Shown here piece by piece: positions 7,054 to 13,062 of a DNA stretch of 13,723 nt. A program made the translations under genes and the position numbers. The stretch's first letter is position 1, and each line of letters opens with the position of its first letter. The notes under the pieces are model-generated. The model ran no database searches, was not told the DNA's origin, and saw only the letters and a list, made by a program, of their open reading frames with translations. Source of the DNA: an uncultured Caryophanales bacterium (GTDB lineage: Bacteria > Bacillota_I > Bacilli_A > RFN20 > CAG-826); contig CAMVBL010000030.1 of NCBI GenBank assembly GCA_947165725.1, positions 1 through 13,723 of the forward strand, in the 5' to 3' direction.

Positions 7054-8163
7054 ATGGAAAATTATGATTTAGATAATTTTGAACCCGCTGCTAAAATCGT
7101 CGTCATTGGTGTCGGTGGTGCTGGTAATAACGCAGTTAACCGTATGATCGATGAAGAAATCCAAAATGTTGATTTCTGGGTTGCTAATACTGATAAACAA
7201 GCTTTAAGTACAAGTAAATCTCTCCATCGTTTAATCTTAGGTCAAGAAATCACTGGTGGTTTAGGCGCTGGTGGTGAACCTGAAGTTGGTGAAAAAGCCG
7301 CTGAAGCAAGCACTGATGATATTAGAGAAATCGTTAAAGACGCTAATATGGTGTTCGTTGCCGCAGGTATGGGTGGTGGTACCGGTACCGGTGCGGCCCC
7401 AGTTGTGGCCCGTATTGCCCGTGACGCTGGTGCTTTAGTTATCGCCATTGTCACTCGTCCATTTACTTTTGAAGGTAAAAAGAGAGTGGTTAATTCCATC
7501 GCCGGCTTAAATAAATTAAAAGAAAACGTTGACGCTATTATCGTCGTCAGTAATGATAAACTCTTAATGACCGCTGGTAATGCTTCTATTTCTCAAGCGT
7601 TTAATGAATCTGATAAAGTTTTGGCCCAATCAGTTAAAACTGTTGTTAACTTAATTCTTTTACCAGCCGTTATTAACTTAGATTTCGCTGATGTTCGTAA
7701 CACCTTAAAAGATTCTGGTGTCGCGATGATCGGCTTTGGTGTGGGTTCTGGTCCAAATAGAGCTAAAGACGCCGCTAATGCCGCGCTCAATTCTCCTTTA
7801 CTTGAAGCCTCAGTATCAGGGGCAAGAAAAGCGATTGTCGCCGTGACATGTGGTCCTAATGTCTCATTATTTGATGCCCAAGACACTGTTAACCTATTAA
7901 TCAATGCATCAGGTCATGATGTTGATGTTAAATTCGGTGTGGCAATTAATGACCAACTTAACGATGAAATCTTAGTTAGTGTCATCGCTAGTGACTTTGA
8001 AGAAGACTTTGACTTCACCAAGACTTCTAGCTATGTCGCCCCAACTAGATCAATCGAATCTCCTGTTCTTACTAATTTAGAAAAACAAGAAGAGGAACCA
8101 AAAGAAAATACTGAAGAAGATATGGACACTAATTCCATTCTTCCAGACTTCTTACAAAACTAA
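7054..8163 (+). CDS. ftsZ: Cell division GTPase FtsZ
   Basis: FtsZ is the tubulin-like GTPase that forms the cytokinetic ring. The 369 residues contain all core motifs: VIGVGGAGNNAVNRM (17-31), the N-terminal ITGGLGAGGEPEVG (66-79), the tubulin signature GGGTGTG (107-113), TRPFTFEGKKR (134-144), and the T7 synergy loop NLDFADVR (208-215) needed for GTP hydrolysis across the dimer interface. An acidic variable linker (about 319-354) leads to a C-terminal peptide, DTNSILPDFLQN (358-369). This resembles the conserved DIPxFL tail that binds FtsA. A strong AGGAGG at 7038-7043 overlaps the ftsA stop. No classical terminator follows; the T-box leader of ileS starts at once. Confidence 0.98.
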   Translation: MENYDLDNFEPAAKIVVIGVGGAGNNAVNRMIDEEIQNVDFWVANTDKQALSTSKSLHRLILGQEITGGLGAGGEPEVGEKAAEASTDDIREIVKDANMVFVAAGMGGGTGTGAAPVVARIARDAGALVIAIVTRPFTFEGKKRVVNSIAGLNKLKENVDAIIVVSNDKLLMTAGNASISQAFNESDKVLAQSVKTVVNLILLPAVINLDFADVRNTLKDSGVAMIGFGVGSGPNRAKDAANAALNSPLLEASVSGARKAIVAVTCGPNVSLFDAQDTVNLLINASGHDVDVKFGVAINDQLNDEILVSVIASDFEEDFDFTKTSSYVAPTRSIESPVLTNLEKQEEEPKENTEEDMDTNSILPDFLQN

Positions 8164-8167
8164 TTTA

Positions 8168-8196
8168 TTGCCTTTAAGACAATAATCTAATATTAT
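8168..8196 (+). promoter_or_regulatory. Promoter of the ileS T-box leader
   Basis: TTGCCT (8168-8173) and TATTAT (8191-8196) are separated by 17 bases and begin four bases after the ftsZ stop. A start near 8203 would place the first transcribed bases just before the T-box stem I, as expected. Confidence 0.65.
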
Positions 8197-8201
8197 TATT
8201 T

Positions 8202-8420
8202 CGTCCTAGAAGACAAGTCTTCTTATTAACTGCTATTAGAGAGTTTGGGATGGTGGAAGCCAAACAGTAAGAATAAGAAGGTATCACTTCTTTGTATGAG
8301 CGCTGAACTAATAGTAAGCCTCCGTTAACTTCTACGAAAAGAGGTAATCAAGTGCTAAAGATATATCTTTAGAACTAAGGTGGTACCGCGCTAAATAGCG
8401 TCCTTAGATGGACGCTTTTA
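8202..8420 (+). promoter_or_regulatory. T-box riboswitch sensing tRNA-Ile, leader of ileS
   Basis: This leader RNA binds uncharged tRNA-Ile and then lets transcription continue. Stem I can be drawn: the lower helix AGAAG (8208-8212) / CTTCT (8287-8291), and the upper helix CTTCTTATT (8219-8227) / AATAAGAAG (8272-8280). Between them, the specifier loop holds AUC (8283-8285, Ile) followed by the expected A. AGAGAG (8238-8243) is the AG box, and GTTTGG (8243-8248) / CCAAAC (8260-8265) closes the distal part. Stem III is CTAAAGA/TCTTTAG (8355-8372). The T-box AAGGTGGTACCGCG holds the bulge UGGUACC (8381-8387), where UGGU matches the ACCA end of tRNA-Ile. The antiterminator pairs CTAAGG (8375-8380) with CCTTAG (8402-8407), topped by GCGCT/AGCGT. 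Confidence 0.97.
8397..8420 (+). terminator. T-box regulated attenuator terminator
   Basis: AGCGTCC (8397-8403) pairs with GGACGCT (8410-8416), followed by a short T-run. It shares bases 8397-8407 with the antiterminator, so the two folds exclude each other. This gives termination when tRNA-Ile is charged. The ATG inside it (8408) is part of the stem-loop and is not a start codon. Confidence 0.92.
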
Positions 8421-8440
8421 TATTGTTAAGGAGAAAAAAT

Positions 8441-11173
8441 ATGGATTACAAACAAACACTGCTAATGAACAAATCCAATTTCGAGATGAGAGGTAATCTC
8501 AATCAAAAGGAACCTATCCTTGTTAAGAAATGGGAAAGTGAAAAGGTCTACGAAAACATGAACCTCAACCGTAAAGAGGCGAAAGAATTCGTGCTTCATG
8601 ATGGCCCACCATACGCCAATGGCGATATGCACTGTGGTCATATGCTTAACCGTATTCTTAAAGACTTAGTTATTAGGTATAAGAATATGCAAGGCTATAA
8701 GACGCCATTTGTCTTTGGTTGGGATACTCATGGTCTTCCAATTGAAAACCAAGTCACTAAAAGTGGTGTTGATAGAAAAGCTATTCCATTAACTGAATTC
8801 CGTAAGAAATGTGAAGAATATGCCTTAACACAAGTCGCTAAGCAAAAAGAACAAGTCAGACGCTTAGGCTTATTAGGCGATTTTGATAATCCATACTTAA
8901 CTCTTAAAAAAGAATATGAAGCTAGACAAATCGAAGTCTTTGCTTCTATGGCCCTTCAAGGCTTAATTTATAAAGGTTTAAAACCAGTTTATTGGTCACC
9001 AAGTAGTGAATCCGCTTTAGCGGAAGCTGAAATTGAATACGCTGATGTCTTATCGCATTCTATTTATGTCGCTTTTCCTGTTAAAGACGGTAAAGGTGTG
9101 GTTGATAGTGACGCTAGATTAGTTATCTGGACCACAACTCCTTGGACATTACCTGCTAACTTAGCGATTTCCGCTCATCCTGACTTCGTTTATGGCGAAT
9201 ATGATACGGACAAAGGAAAACTTGTTTTCCTCGCTGAATTCGCCGAAAAACTTAAGGAAGAACTAGGATTAGAAAAGTGCGAACTCATCAAACGCTTCAA
9301 AGGTAGTGAATTAGAGTTCGTTGTCTGTAAACATCCTTTCTATGATCGAGACTCTTTAGTCATCGTTGGCACTCACGTTACTGATGACGCTGGTACTGGT
9401 TTAGTCCATACCGCTCCTGGTCATGGTGTAGAAGACTATCAAGTCTGTATGAAATATCCAGGTAGAGGTCTTGATCCATATTGCCCAGTTGACGAACACG
9501 GCAAAATGATGAAGGGCACTGGTGAAAGATTAGAAGGTCTTTTCTATGAAAAGGCTAATGATGTTGTTTTAGAAATCTTAACCGAAAATGGGGCATTACT
9601 TAAACACACAACATTCACCCATAGCTATCCTCATGATTGGCGTACACATAAACCAGTTATCTTTAGAGCGACTAAACAGTGGTTCTGCAGTATTGAGCCA
9701 ATTAGAGAAAAACTCTTAAAAGAAATCCATAACGTTAAATGGTATCCAGCCTGGGGTGAAACCAGAATGGTTAATATGATCAAAGATAGAGCGGACTGGT
9801 GTATCTCCCGTCAAAGAGCGTGGGGTGTCCCAATTCCAATCTTCTATGCTGAAGATGAAACTCCAGTTATCGATAAAGCGGTCTTTGAACATATTGCAAA
9901 ACTCTTTAAAGAGTTTGGTAGTAACATCTGGTATGAAAAAGACGCTAAAGACTTATTACCAGAAGGTTATACAAACCCACACTCACCAAATGGTAAGTTC
10001 ACTAAAGAAAAAGACATCATGGACGTTTGGTTCGATAGTGGCTCCTCTTGGAATGGTGTCCTTAACGATAGAGGTATTAAATATCCAAGTGATTTATATC
10101 TTGAAGGTAGTGACCAATATCGTGGTTGGTTTAACTCTTCACTTATTTTAAGTGTCGCCACTCATGACGTCGCACCATTTAAGAGTGTTGTGTCCCATGG
10201 TTGGGTTTTAGATGAACATGGGGAACAAATGCATAAATCTAAAGGGAACGGCGTAGATCCTACTAAGATTGCTAATGTATATGGGGCAGATATCTTAAGA
10301 CTTTGGGTCGCTAGTGTTGATTATCAACAAGATGTCCGTATTGGTGAAAACTTAATCAAACAAGTCGCTGACCAATATCGAAAAATCAGAAACACTCTTA
10401 AGTTCATCTCTTGGAACTTAGTGGACTATGATCCATCTAATAAAGCTACATCATTTGAAAAACCAGATGAATATATCTTAGAAACACTCAACTTATTAGT
10501 GAAAAATGTCACTGAAGCTTTTGATAAATTCAACTTTGGCGAAGCCACAAGTAACATCATGACCTTCATGTCCACTGATTTAAGTAGCTTCTATTTAGAT
10601 ATTAATAAGGATGTTCTTTACTGCGAAGGTAAAGATTCTTTAAGAAGAAAACAAGTCCAAACTGTCTTAAATACAGTTGGTGAAACATTATTAAGATTGC
10701 TTAGTCCAATCCTTCCATTCACGATGGATGAATTTAATTTAAATATGCCAGGAAGTAGAAAATCTAATCCGCAATATTATGATTATCCAAAGTATAGAGA
10801 AGTTAATAAGGCTGTCTTAGATGAATACGAACAATTCAAACTTCTTAGAGATGATGTTTTAAAGGCCCTAGAAGACGCGAGAAATAACAAAGTTATTGGT
10901 TCCGCTCAAGAAGCTTATGTTAGTGTTAAATTCGCTAATGAAGGCTTAAAAGCGCTCTTTAATAGCTTTGATGCACATTTAAGAAACCAATTATTCGTTG
11001 TTTCTGAAATTAAAGAAGAAGATAACGATGGCCCAACTTATCAAAATACCCAAGTGAAAGTCATCCATCACCCAGGTCATTTCTGTGAAAGATGCTGGAA
11101 CTATGAAAGTGATGCGGTTATGCAAGAAGATGGTACCTTCTTATGCAAACGCTGCAATGAGGTCATTAAATAA
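8441..11173 (+). CDS. ileS: Isoleucyl-tRNA synthetase
   Basis: This is a cytoplasmic class I synthetase that charges tRNA-Ile. From ATG 8441, which follows AAGGAG (8428-8433), it has 910 residues, close to the roughly 920 of the zinc-containing bacterial type. The HIGH motif reads HCGH (64-67, in YANGDMHCGHMLN). The KMSKS loop reads MHKSK (597-601, in QMHKSKGNGVDP). The CP1 editing domain is marked by WTTTPWTLPAN (about 230-241) and HTAPGHGVEDY (about 323-333). The C-terminal zinc ribbon has Cys 882, 885, 902 and 905. An in-frame ATG at 8408 is rejected because it lies in the T-box terminator. The stop overlaps the ATG of lspA by one base, so lspA and probably rluD come under the T-box too. 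Confidence 0.98.
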   Translation: MDYKQTLLMNKSNFEMRGNLNQKEPILVKKWESEKVYENMNLNRKEAKEFVLHDGPPYANGDMHCGHMLNRILKDLVIRYKNMQGYKTPFVFGWDTHGLPIENQVTKSGVDRKAIPLTEFRKKCEEYALTQVAKQKEQVRRLGLLGDFDNPYLTLKKEYEARQIEVFASMALQGLIYKGLKPVYWSPSSESALAEAEIEYADVLSHSIYVAFPVKDGKGVVDSDARLVIWTTTPWTLPANLAISAHPDFVYGEYDTDKGKLVFLAEFAEKLKEELGLEKCELIKRFKGSELEFVVCKHPFYDRDSLVIVGTHVTDDAGTGLVHTAPGHGVEDYQVCMKYPGRGLDPYCPVDEHGKMMKGTGERLEGLFYEKANDVVLEILTENGALLKHTTFTHSYPHDWRTHKPVIFRATKQWFCSIEPIREKLLKEIHNVKWYPAWGETRMVNMIKDRADWCISRQRAWGVPIPIFYAEDETPVIDKAVFEHIAKLFKEFGSNIWYEKDAKDLLPEGYTNPHSPNGKFTKEKDIMDVWFDSGSSWNGVLNDRGIKYPSDLYLEGSDQYRGWFNSSLILSVATHDVAPFKSVVSHGWVLDEHGEQMHKSKGNGVDPTKIANVYGADILRLWVASVDYQQDVRIGENLIKQVADQYRKIRNTLKFISWNLVDYDPSNKATSFEKPDEYILETLNLLVKNVTEAFDKFNFGEATSNIMTFMSTDLSSFYLDINKDVLYCEGKDSLRRKQVQTVLNTVGETLLRLLSPILPFTMDEFNLNMPGSRKSNPQYYDYPKYREVNKAVLDEYEQFKLLRDDVLKALEDARNNKVIGSAQEAYVSVKFANEGLKALFNSFDAHLRNQLFVVSEIKEEDNDGPTYQNTQVKVIHHPGHFCERCWNYESDAVMQEDGTFLCKRCNEVIK

Positions 11174-11826
11174 TGAAAGAGAAATTATTAAACGGCCTTA
11201 AATGGTTATTTAAATCATATATTTGGCTTGGTGTATTGCTTTTAGCAATAGACATCATTACTAAGCAAATCATTATGCATTCAGGAGTCACTCCTCCTGG
11301 TGTTGTGGCTAAATGGGGCTTTGTTAATATTACATATGTTTTAAACACTAAAGCCGCTTTTGGAATAGGTGCCGATAATCCAGATGTTTCTAGAACAATC
11401 TATTTAATCGTCGCTACTTTAATTAGTGCTGGTTTAATTACATACCTTATTCTTAAGAGAAAAGATATGAAATTATTCATTAGAGCCGCTTTAATCATGG
11501 TGGTTACTGGGGCTATTGGAAATATGATTGACCGTATCTTCTATGGTGGCCTTCAAGGCGGTAGAGCACTCTTTGGTGGCGCGGTCGTGGACTGGATTGA
11601 TTTCTACTGGATCCCTGGTTGGGTTTGGAACTTTAATATCGCTGATAGTTGCATCGTTGTCGCGGCCTTTATGCTCATCATTTATATCATCGTTATAGAG
11701 GTTAAAGACTATAGAGAAAAGAATAAGAACAAAGTCAAGACCGTTAACGACCATCAAAAAGTCCTTTCCAAGAGTGAAAAGGAAAAACTAGAAGCCGAAA
11801 AAGCTGAACAAGAAGAAAGTAAATAA
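11173..11826 (+). CDS. lspA: Lipoprotein signal peptidase (signal peptidase II)
   Basis: LspA is a membrane aspartyl protease that removes the signal peptide from diacylated prolipoproteins. There are four hydrophobic segments (about 14-32, 74-94, 101-119, 155-177). The catalytic aspartates are D120 in GNMIDRI and D158 in FNIADS, with VVDWIDF (138-144) between. The conserved NTGAAFG motif reads NTKAAFG (58-64), a Gly-to-Lys change. The protein is 217 residues, whereas LspA is usually 150-170. The excess is a charged, probably cytoplasmic tail (178-217) rich in Lys and Glu. ATG 11173 overlaps the ileS stop (TAATG), and GAGG at 11159-11162 can serve as ribosome-binding site. The order lspA-rluD matches Bacillus (lspA-ylyB). 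Confidence 0.95.
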   Translation: MKEKLLNGLKWLFKSYIWLGVLLLAIDIITKQIIMHSGVTPPGVVAKWGFVNITYVLNTKAAFGIGADNPDVSRTIYLIVATLISAGLITYLILKRKDMKLFIRAALIMVVTGAIGNMIDRIFYGGLQGGRALFGGAVVDWIDFYWIPGWVWNFNIADSCIVVAAFMLIIYIIVIEVKDYREKNKNKVKTVNDHQKVLSKSEKEKLEAEKAEQEESK

Positions 11827-11848
11827 TTAGTAGTTATTTAGTAAAGCT

Positions 11849-12748
11849 ATGGAATACATTGTAACCTTTAAAGAAAATGGACAAAGATTAGATAAAGCTG
11901 TTGCTATGCTCAACAGCGAACTTTCCCGTAGCTTTATTACCAAACTCATTGATGAAGGCAAAATCACCATCAATGGCAAAGTAGAAAAGCCTTCTTTTAA
12001 GGTTAAAGAAAATGATGAAATTATCATCGAAGAAATCATCGATACAAAGAGCAATATTAAAGAAGAAGATATCCCCTTAGATGTCGTTTATGAAGACGAT
12101 GATATCCTCATTATTAATAAGCCTCAAGGCATGGTTGTCCATCCCGCGAATGGTCATTATTCAGGCACACTTGTGAACGCTTTGATGTTCATGGAAGATT
12201 CACTTTCCTCTATCAATGGTGTGATTCGTCCAGGTATTGTGCACCGTATTGATAAAGATACTTCTGGTTTATTATGTGTCGCTAAAAACGATAACGCTCA
12301 TCACTTTTTAGCAGAACAACTTAAAGACCACACAATGGCTAGAGAATATATGGCTTTAGTCCGTGGTGTCATTAAAGAAAATAGTGGCACAGTCGATATG
12401 CCTATAGGCAGAGATAAAAATAACCGTCAAAAAATGGCGGTCGTTAAAGATGGTAAACCTGCTACTACACATTTCGCAGTGGTTGAAAGATTTGCTAATC
12501 ACACTTTGATAAAGTGCCAACTCGTCAGTGGCCGTACGCATCAAATACGTGTCCATATGTCCGCGATTGGCTATCCTGTCGAAGGTGATCCATTATACGC
12601 TGGCAAGAATTACGATAAGTTATATAAAGACGGCCAACTTTTAGTGGCCTATAAGTTAAGACTAATTCACCCTAAGACTAAGAAAGAAATGGTGTTTGAA
12701 ATACCACTTCCAGAATACTTTGAAAAAGTGTTAGAAAGCTTAAGATAA
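11849..12748 (+). CDS. rluD: RluD-family 23S rRNA pseudouridine synthase
   Basis: This RNA-modifying enzyme of the RluA/RluD family probably converts uridines of 23S rRNA helix 69 or a related site to pseudouridine. The exact target is not readable from sequence. The 299 residues match B. subtilis YlyB in length. An N-terminal S4 domain (about 11-60, with SRSFITKLIDEGKITINGK) precedes the catalytic domain. That domain has INKPQGMVVHPA (89-100), the active-site motif HRIDKDTSGLL with catalytic D135, and LVSGRTHQIRVHM (225-237). It begins 22 bases after lspA, and no clear Shine-Dalgarno site is visible. It is the last gene of the T-box-controlled unit; hairpins follow immediately. Confidence 0.95.
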   Translation: MEYIVTFKENGQRLDKAVAMLNSELSRSFITKLIDEGKITINGKVEKPSFKVKENDEIIIEEIIDTKSNIKEEDIPLDVVYEDDDILIINKPQGMVVHPANGHYSGTLVNALMFMEDSLSSINGVIRPGIVHRIDKDTSGLLCVAKNDNAHHFLAEQLKDHTMAREYMALVRGVIKENSGTVDMPIGRDKNNRQKMAVVKDGKPATTHFAVVERFANHTLIKCQLVSGRTHQIRVHMSAIGYPVEGDPLYAGKNYDKLYKDGQLLVAYKLRLIHPKTKKEMVFEIPLPEYFEKVLESLR

Positions 12749-12749
12749 G

Positions 12750-12774
12750 GCAACGTGAAACTGTTGCATTTTTT
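12750..12774 (+). terminator. Probable terminator after rluD, with an alternative fold
   Basis: GCAAC (12750-12754) pairs with GTTGC (12763-12767), followed by ATTTTTT. The same GTTGCA can instead pair with TGCAAC (12774-12779) around a TTTTT loop. The first fold is a short intrinsic terminator and the second would bury its T-run. Weak stems; moderate support only. Confidence 0.5.
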
Positions 12775-12799
12775 GCAACGCTTTGGATGTAGTACTTCT

Positions 12800-12814
12800 G
12801 TCGAATATTTCGAC
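12800..12814 (+). other. Perfect short hairpin in the rluD-rnhC gap
   Basis: GTCGAA (12800-12805) and TTCGAC (12809-12814) form a six-pair stem around TAT. Pairing can be extended outward by CTT (from 12796) and AAG (to 12819), with an interruption. Shortly after it, the direct repeat TAATGCA occurs twice (about 12824-12844). No gene is supported here. Confidence 0.5.
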
Positions 12815-12858
12815 GAAAGATTAGTAATGCAAATAAATTAATGCATAAGAAAGGTTTG

Positions 12859-12884
12859 CATGTGTGCGGAAAGCGCACTTATGC
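12859..12884 (+). repeat. GTGCG-GAAAG-CGCAC hairpin, copy 1
   Basis: The core TGTGCGGAAAGCGCAC (12863-12878) is a five-pair stem with a GAAAG loop. An outer arm GCAT (12859-12862) / ATGC (12881-12884) continues the helix across a two-base internal loop. Confidence 0.85.
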
Positions 12885-12952
12885 TTATCAATTGTTTTGC
12901 AATTGATTTAATACTTTTCAACATGTGCGGAAAGCGCACAAGTTCATATTAG
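12860..12952 (+). CDS. Possible 30-codon hydrophobic peptide, speculative
   Basis: An ATG at 12860 preceded by AAAGG (five-base spacing) opens a 30-codon frame ending in TAG. The peptide has a hydrophobic middle, ALMLINCFAIDLILF (6-20), and a polar C-terminal tail, CGKRTSSY. Small hydrophobic peptides of this size occur in type I toxin systems. Against it: the frame runs through two of the repeated hairpins and is short enough to be chance. The start codon sits in the outer arm of hairpin copy 1, which would hide it in the folded RNA. Confidence 0.15.
   Translation: MCAESALMLINCFAIDLILFNMCGKRTSSY
12887..12907 (+). other. Perfect eight-pair hairpin
   Basis: ATCAATTG (12887-12894) and CAATTGAT (12900-12907) pair perfectly around TTTTG. 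It sits two bases after hairpin copy 1, so the two would stack if transcribed together. Confidence 0.7.
12920..12944 (+). repeat. GTGCG-GAAAG-CGCAC hairpin, copy 2
   Basis: The core TGTGCGGAAAGCGCAC (12924-12939) is identical to copy 1. The outer arm is different, AAC (12920-12922) / GTT (12942-12944), but again self-complementary across one A-A mismatch. Confidence 0.85.
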
Positions 12953-12962
12953 AAAACTAACT

Positions 12963-12979
12963 TGTTCCAAAGTGGAACA
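12963..12979 (+). other. Short perfect hairpin
   Basis: TGTTCCA (12963-12969) and TGGAACA (12973-12979) can form seven pairs around AAG. A smaller TTAG/CTAA hairpin (12949-12960) precedes it. Confidence 0.6.
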
Positions 12980-12995
12980 CCTTGAAATAACACGC

Positions 12996-13028
12996 AGCAA
13001 TGTGCGGAAAACGCACTTTGCTTTTTTT
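12996..13028 (+). terminator. GTGCG-GAAAA-CGCAC hairpin, copy 3, acting as intrinsic terminator
   Basis: The core TGTGCGGAAAACGCAC (13001-13016) has the same stem as copies 1 and 2 but a GAAAA loop. The outer arm AGCAA (12996-13000) / TTGCT (13018-13022) pairs fully across one T-T mismatch. A run of seven T follows directly (13022-13028). This is a strong + strand terminator and marks the likely 3' end of any RNA covering the hairpin array. Confidence 0.88.
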
Positions 13029-13041
13029 AATATTTCAACTA

Positions 13042-13056
13042 CCGAGGAATCCTCGG
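13042..13056 (-). terminator. Hairpin just past the rnhC stop, possible - strand terminator
   Basis: CCGAGG (13042-13047) and CCTCGG (13051-13056) pair perfectly, six bases beyond the rnhC stop codon. On the - strand only a weak T-containing tail follows, so termination is uncertain; it may instead protect the mRNA end. Confidence 0.4.
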
Positions 13057-13062
13057 CAATTG

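Noticed and set aside
7242..7499. - strand open frame inside ftsZ (and similar ones inside pheT, ileS, lspA)
   Set aside because: Shadow frames of strongly conserved genes, without ribosome-binding sites or recognisable products.
8408..8440. In-frame ATG at 8408 as the ileS start
   Set aside because: It lies in the T-box terminator loop, has no ribosome-binding site and would add 11 residues absent from the family; ATG 8441 has AAGGAG at proper spacing.
12755..12841. GTG-initiated frame of about 28 codons right after rluD
   Set aside because: It overlaps two alternative hairpins, has a start signal at poor spacing (AAGG, four bases) and no recognisable product.
12863..13016. GGA-containing loops as a CsrA-titrating small RNA
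   Set aside because: The loops lack the ANGGA context, and nothing here indicates CsrA in this lineage.
12859..13022. The three GTGCG hairpins as a CRISPR array
   Set aside because: Only three short palindromic cores, unequal spacing (61 and 77 bases), repeats too short and no cas genes.
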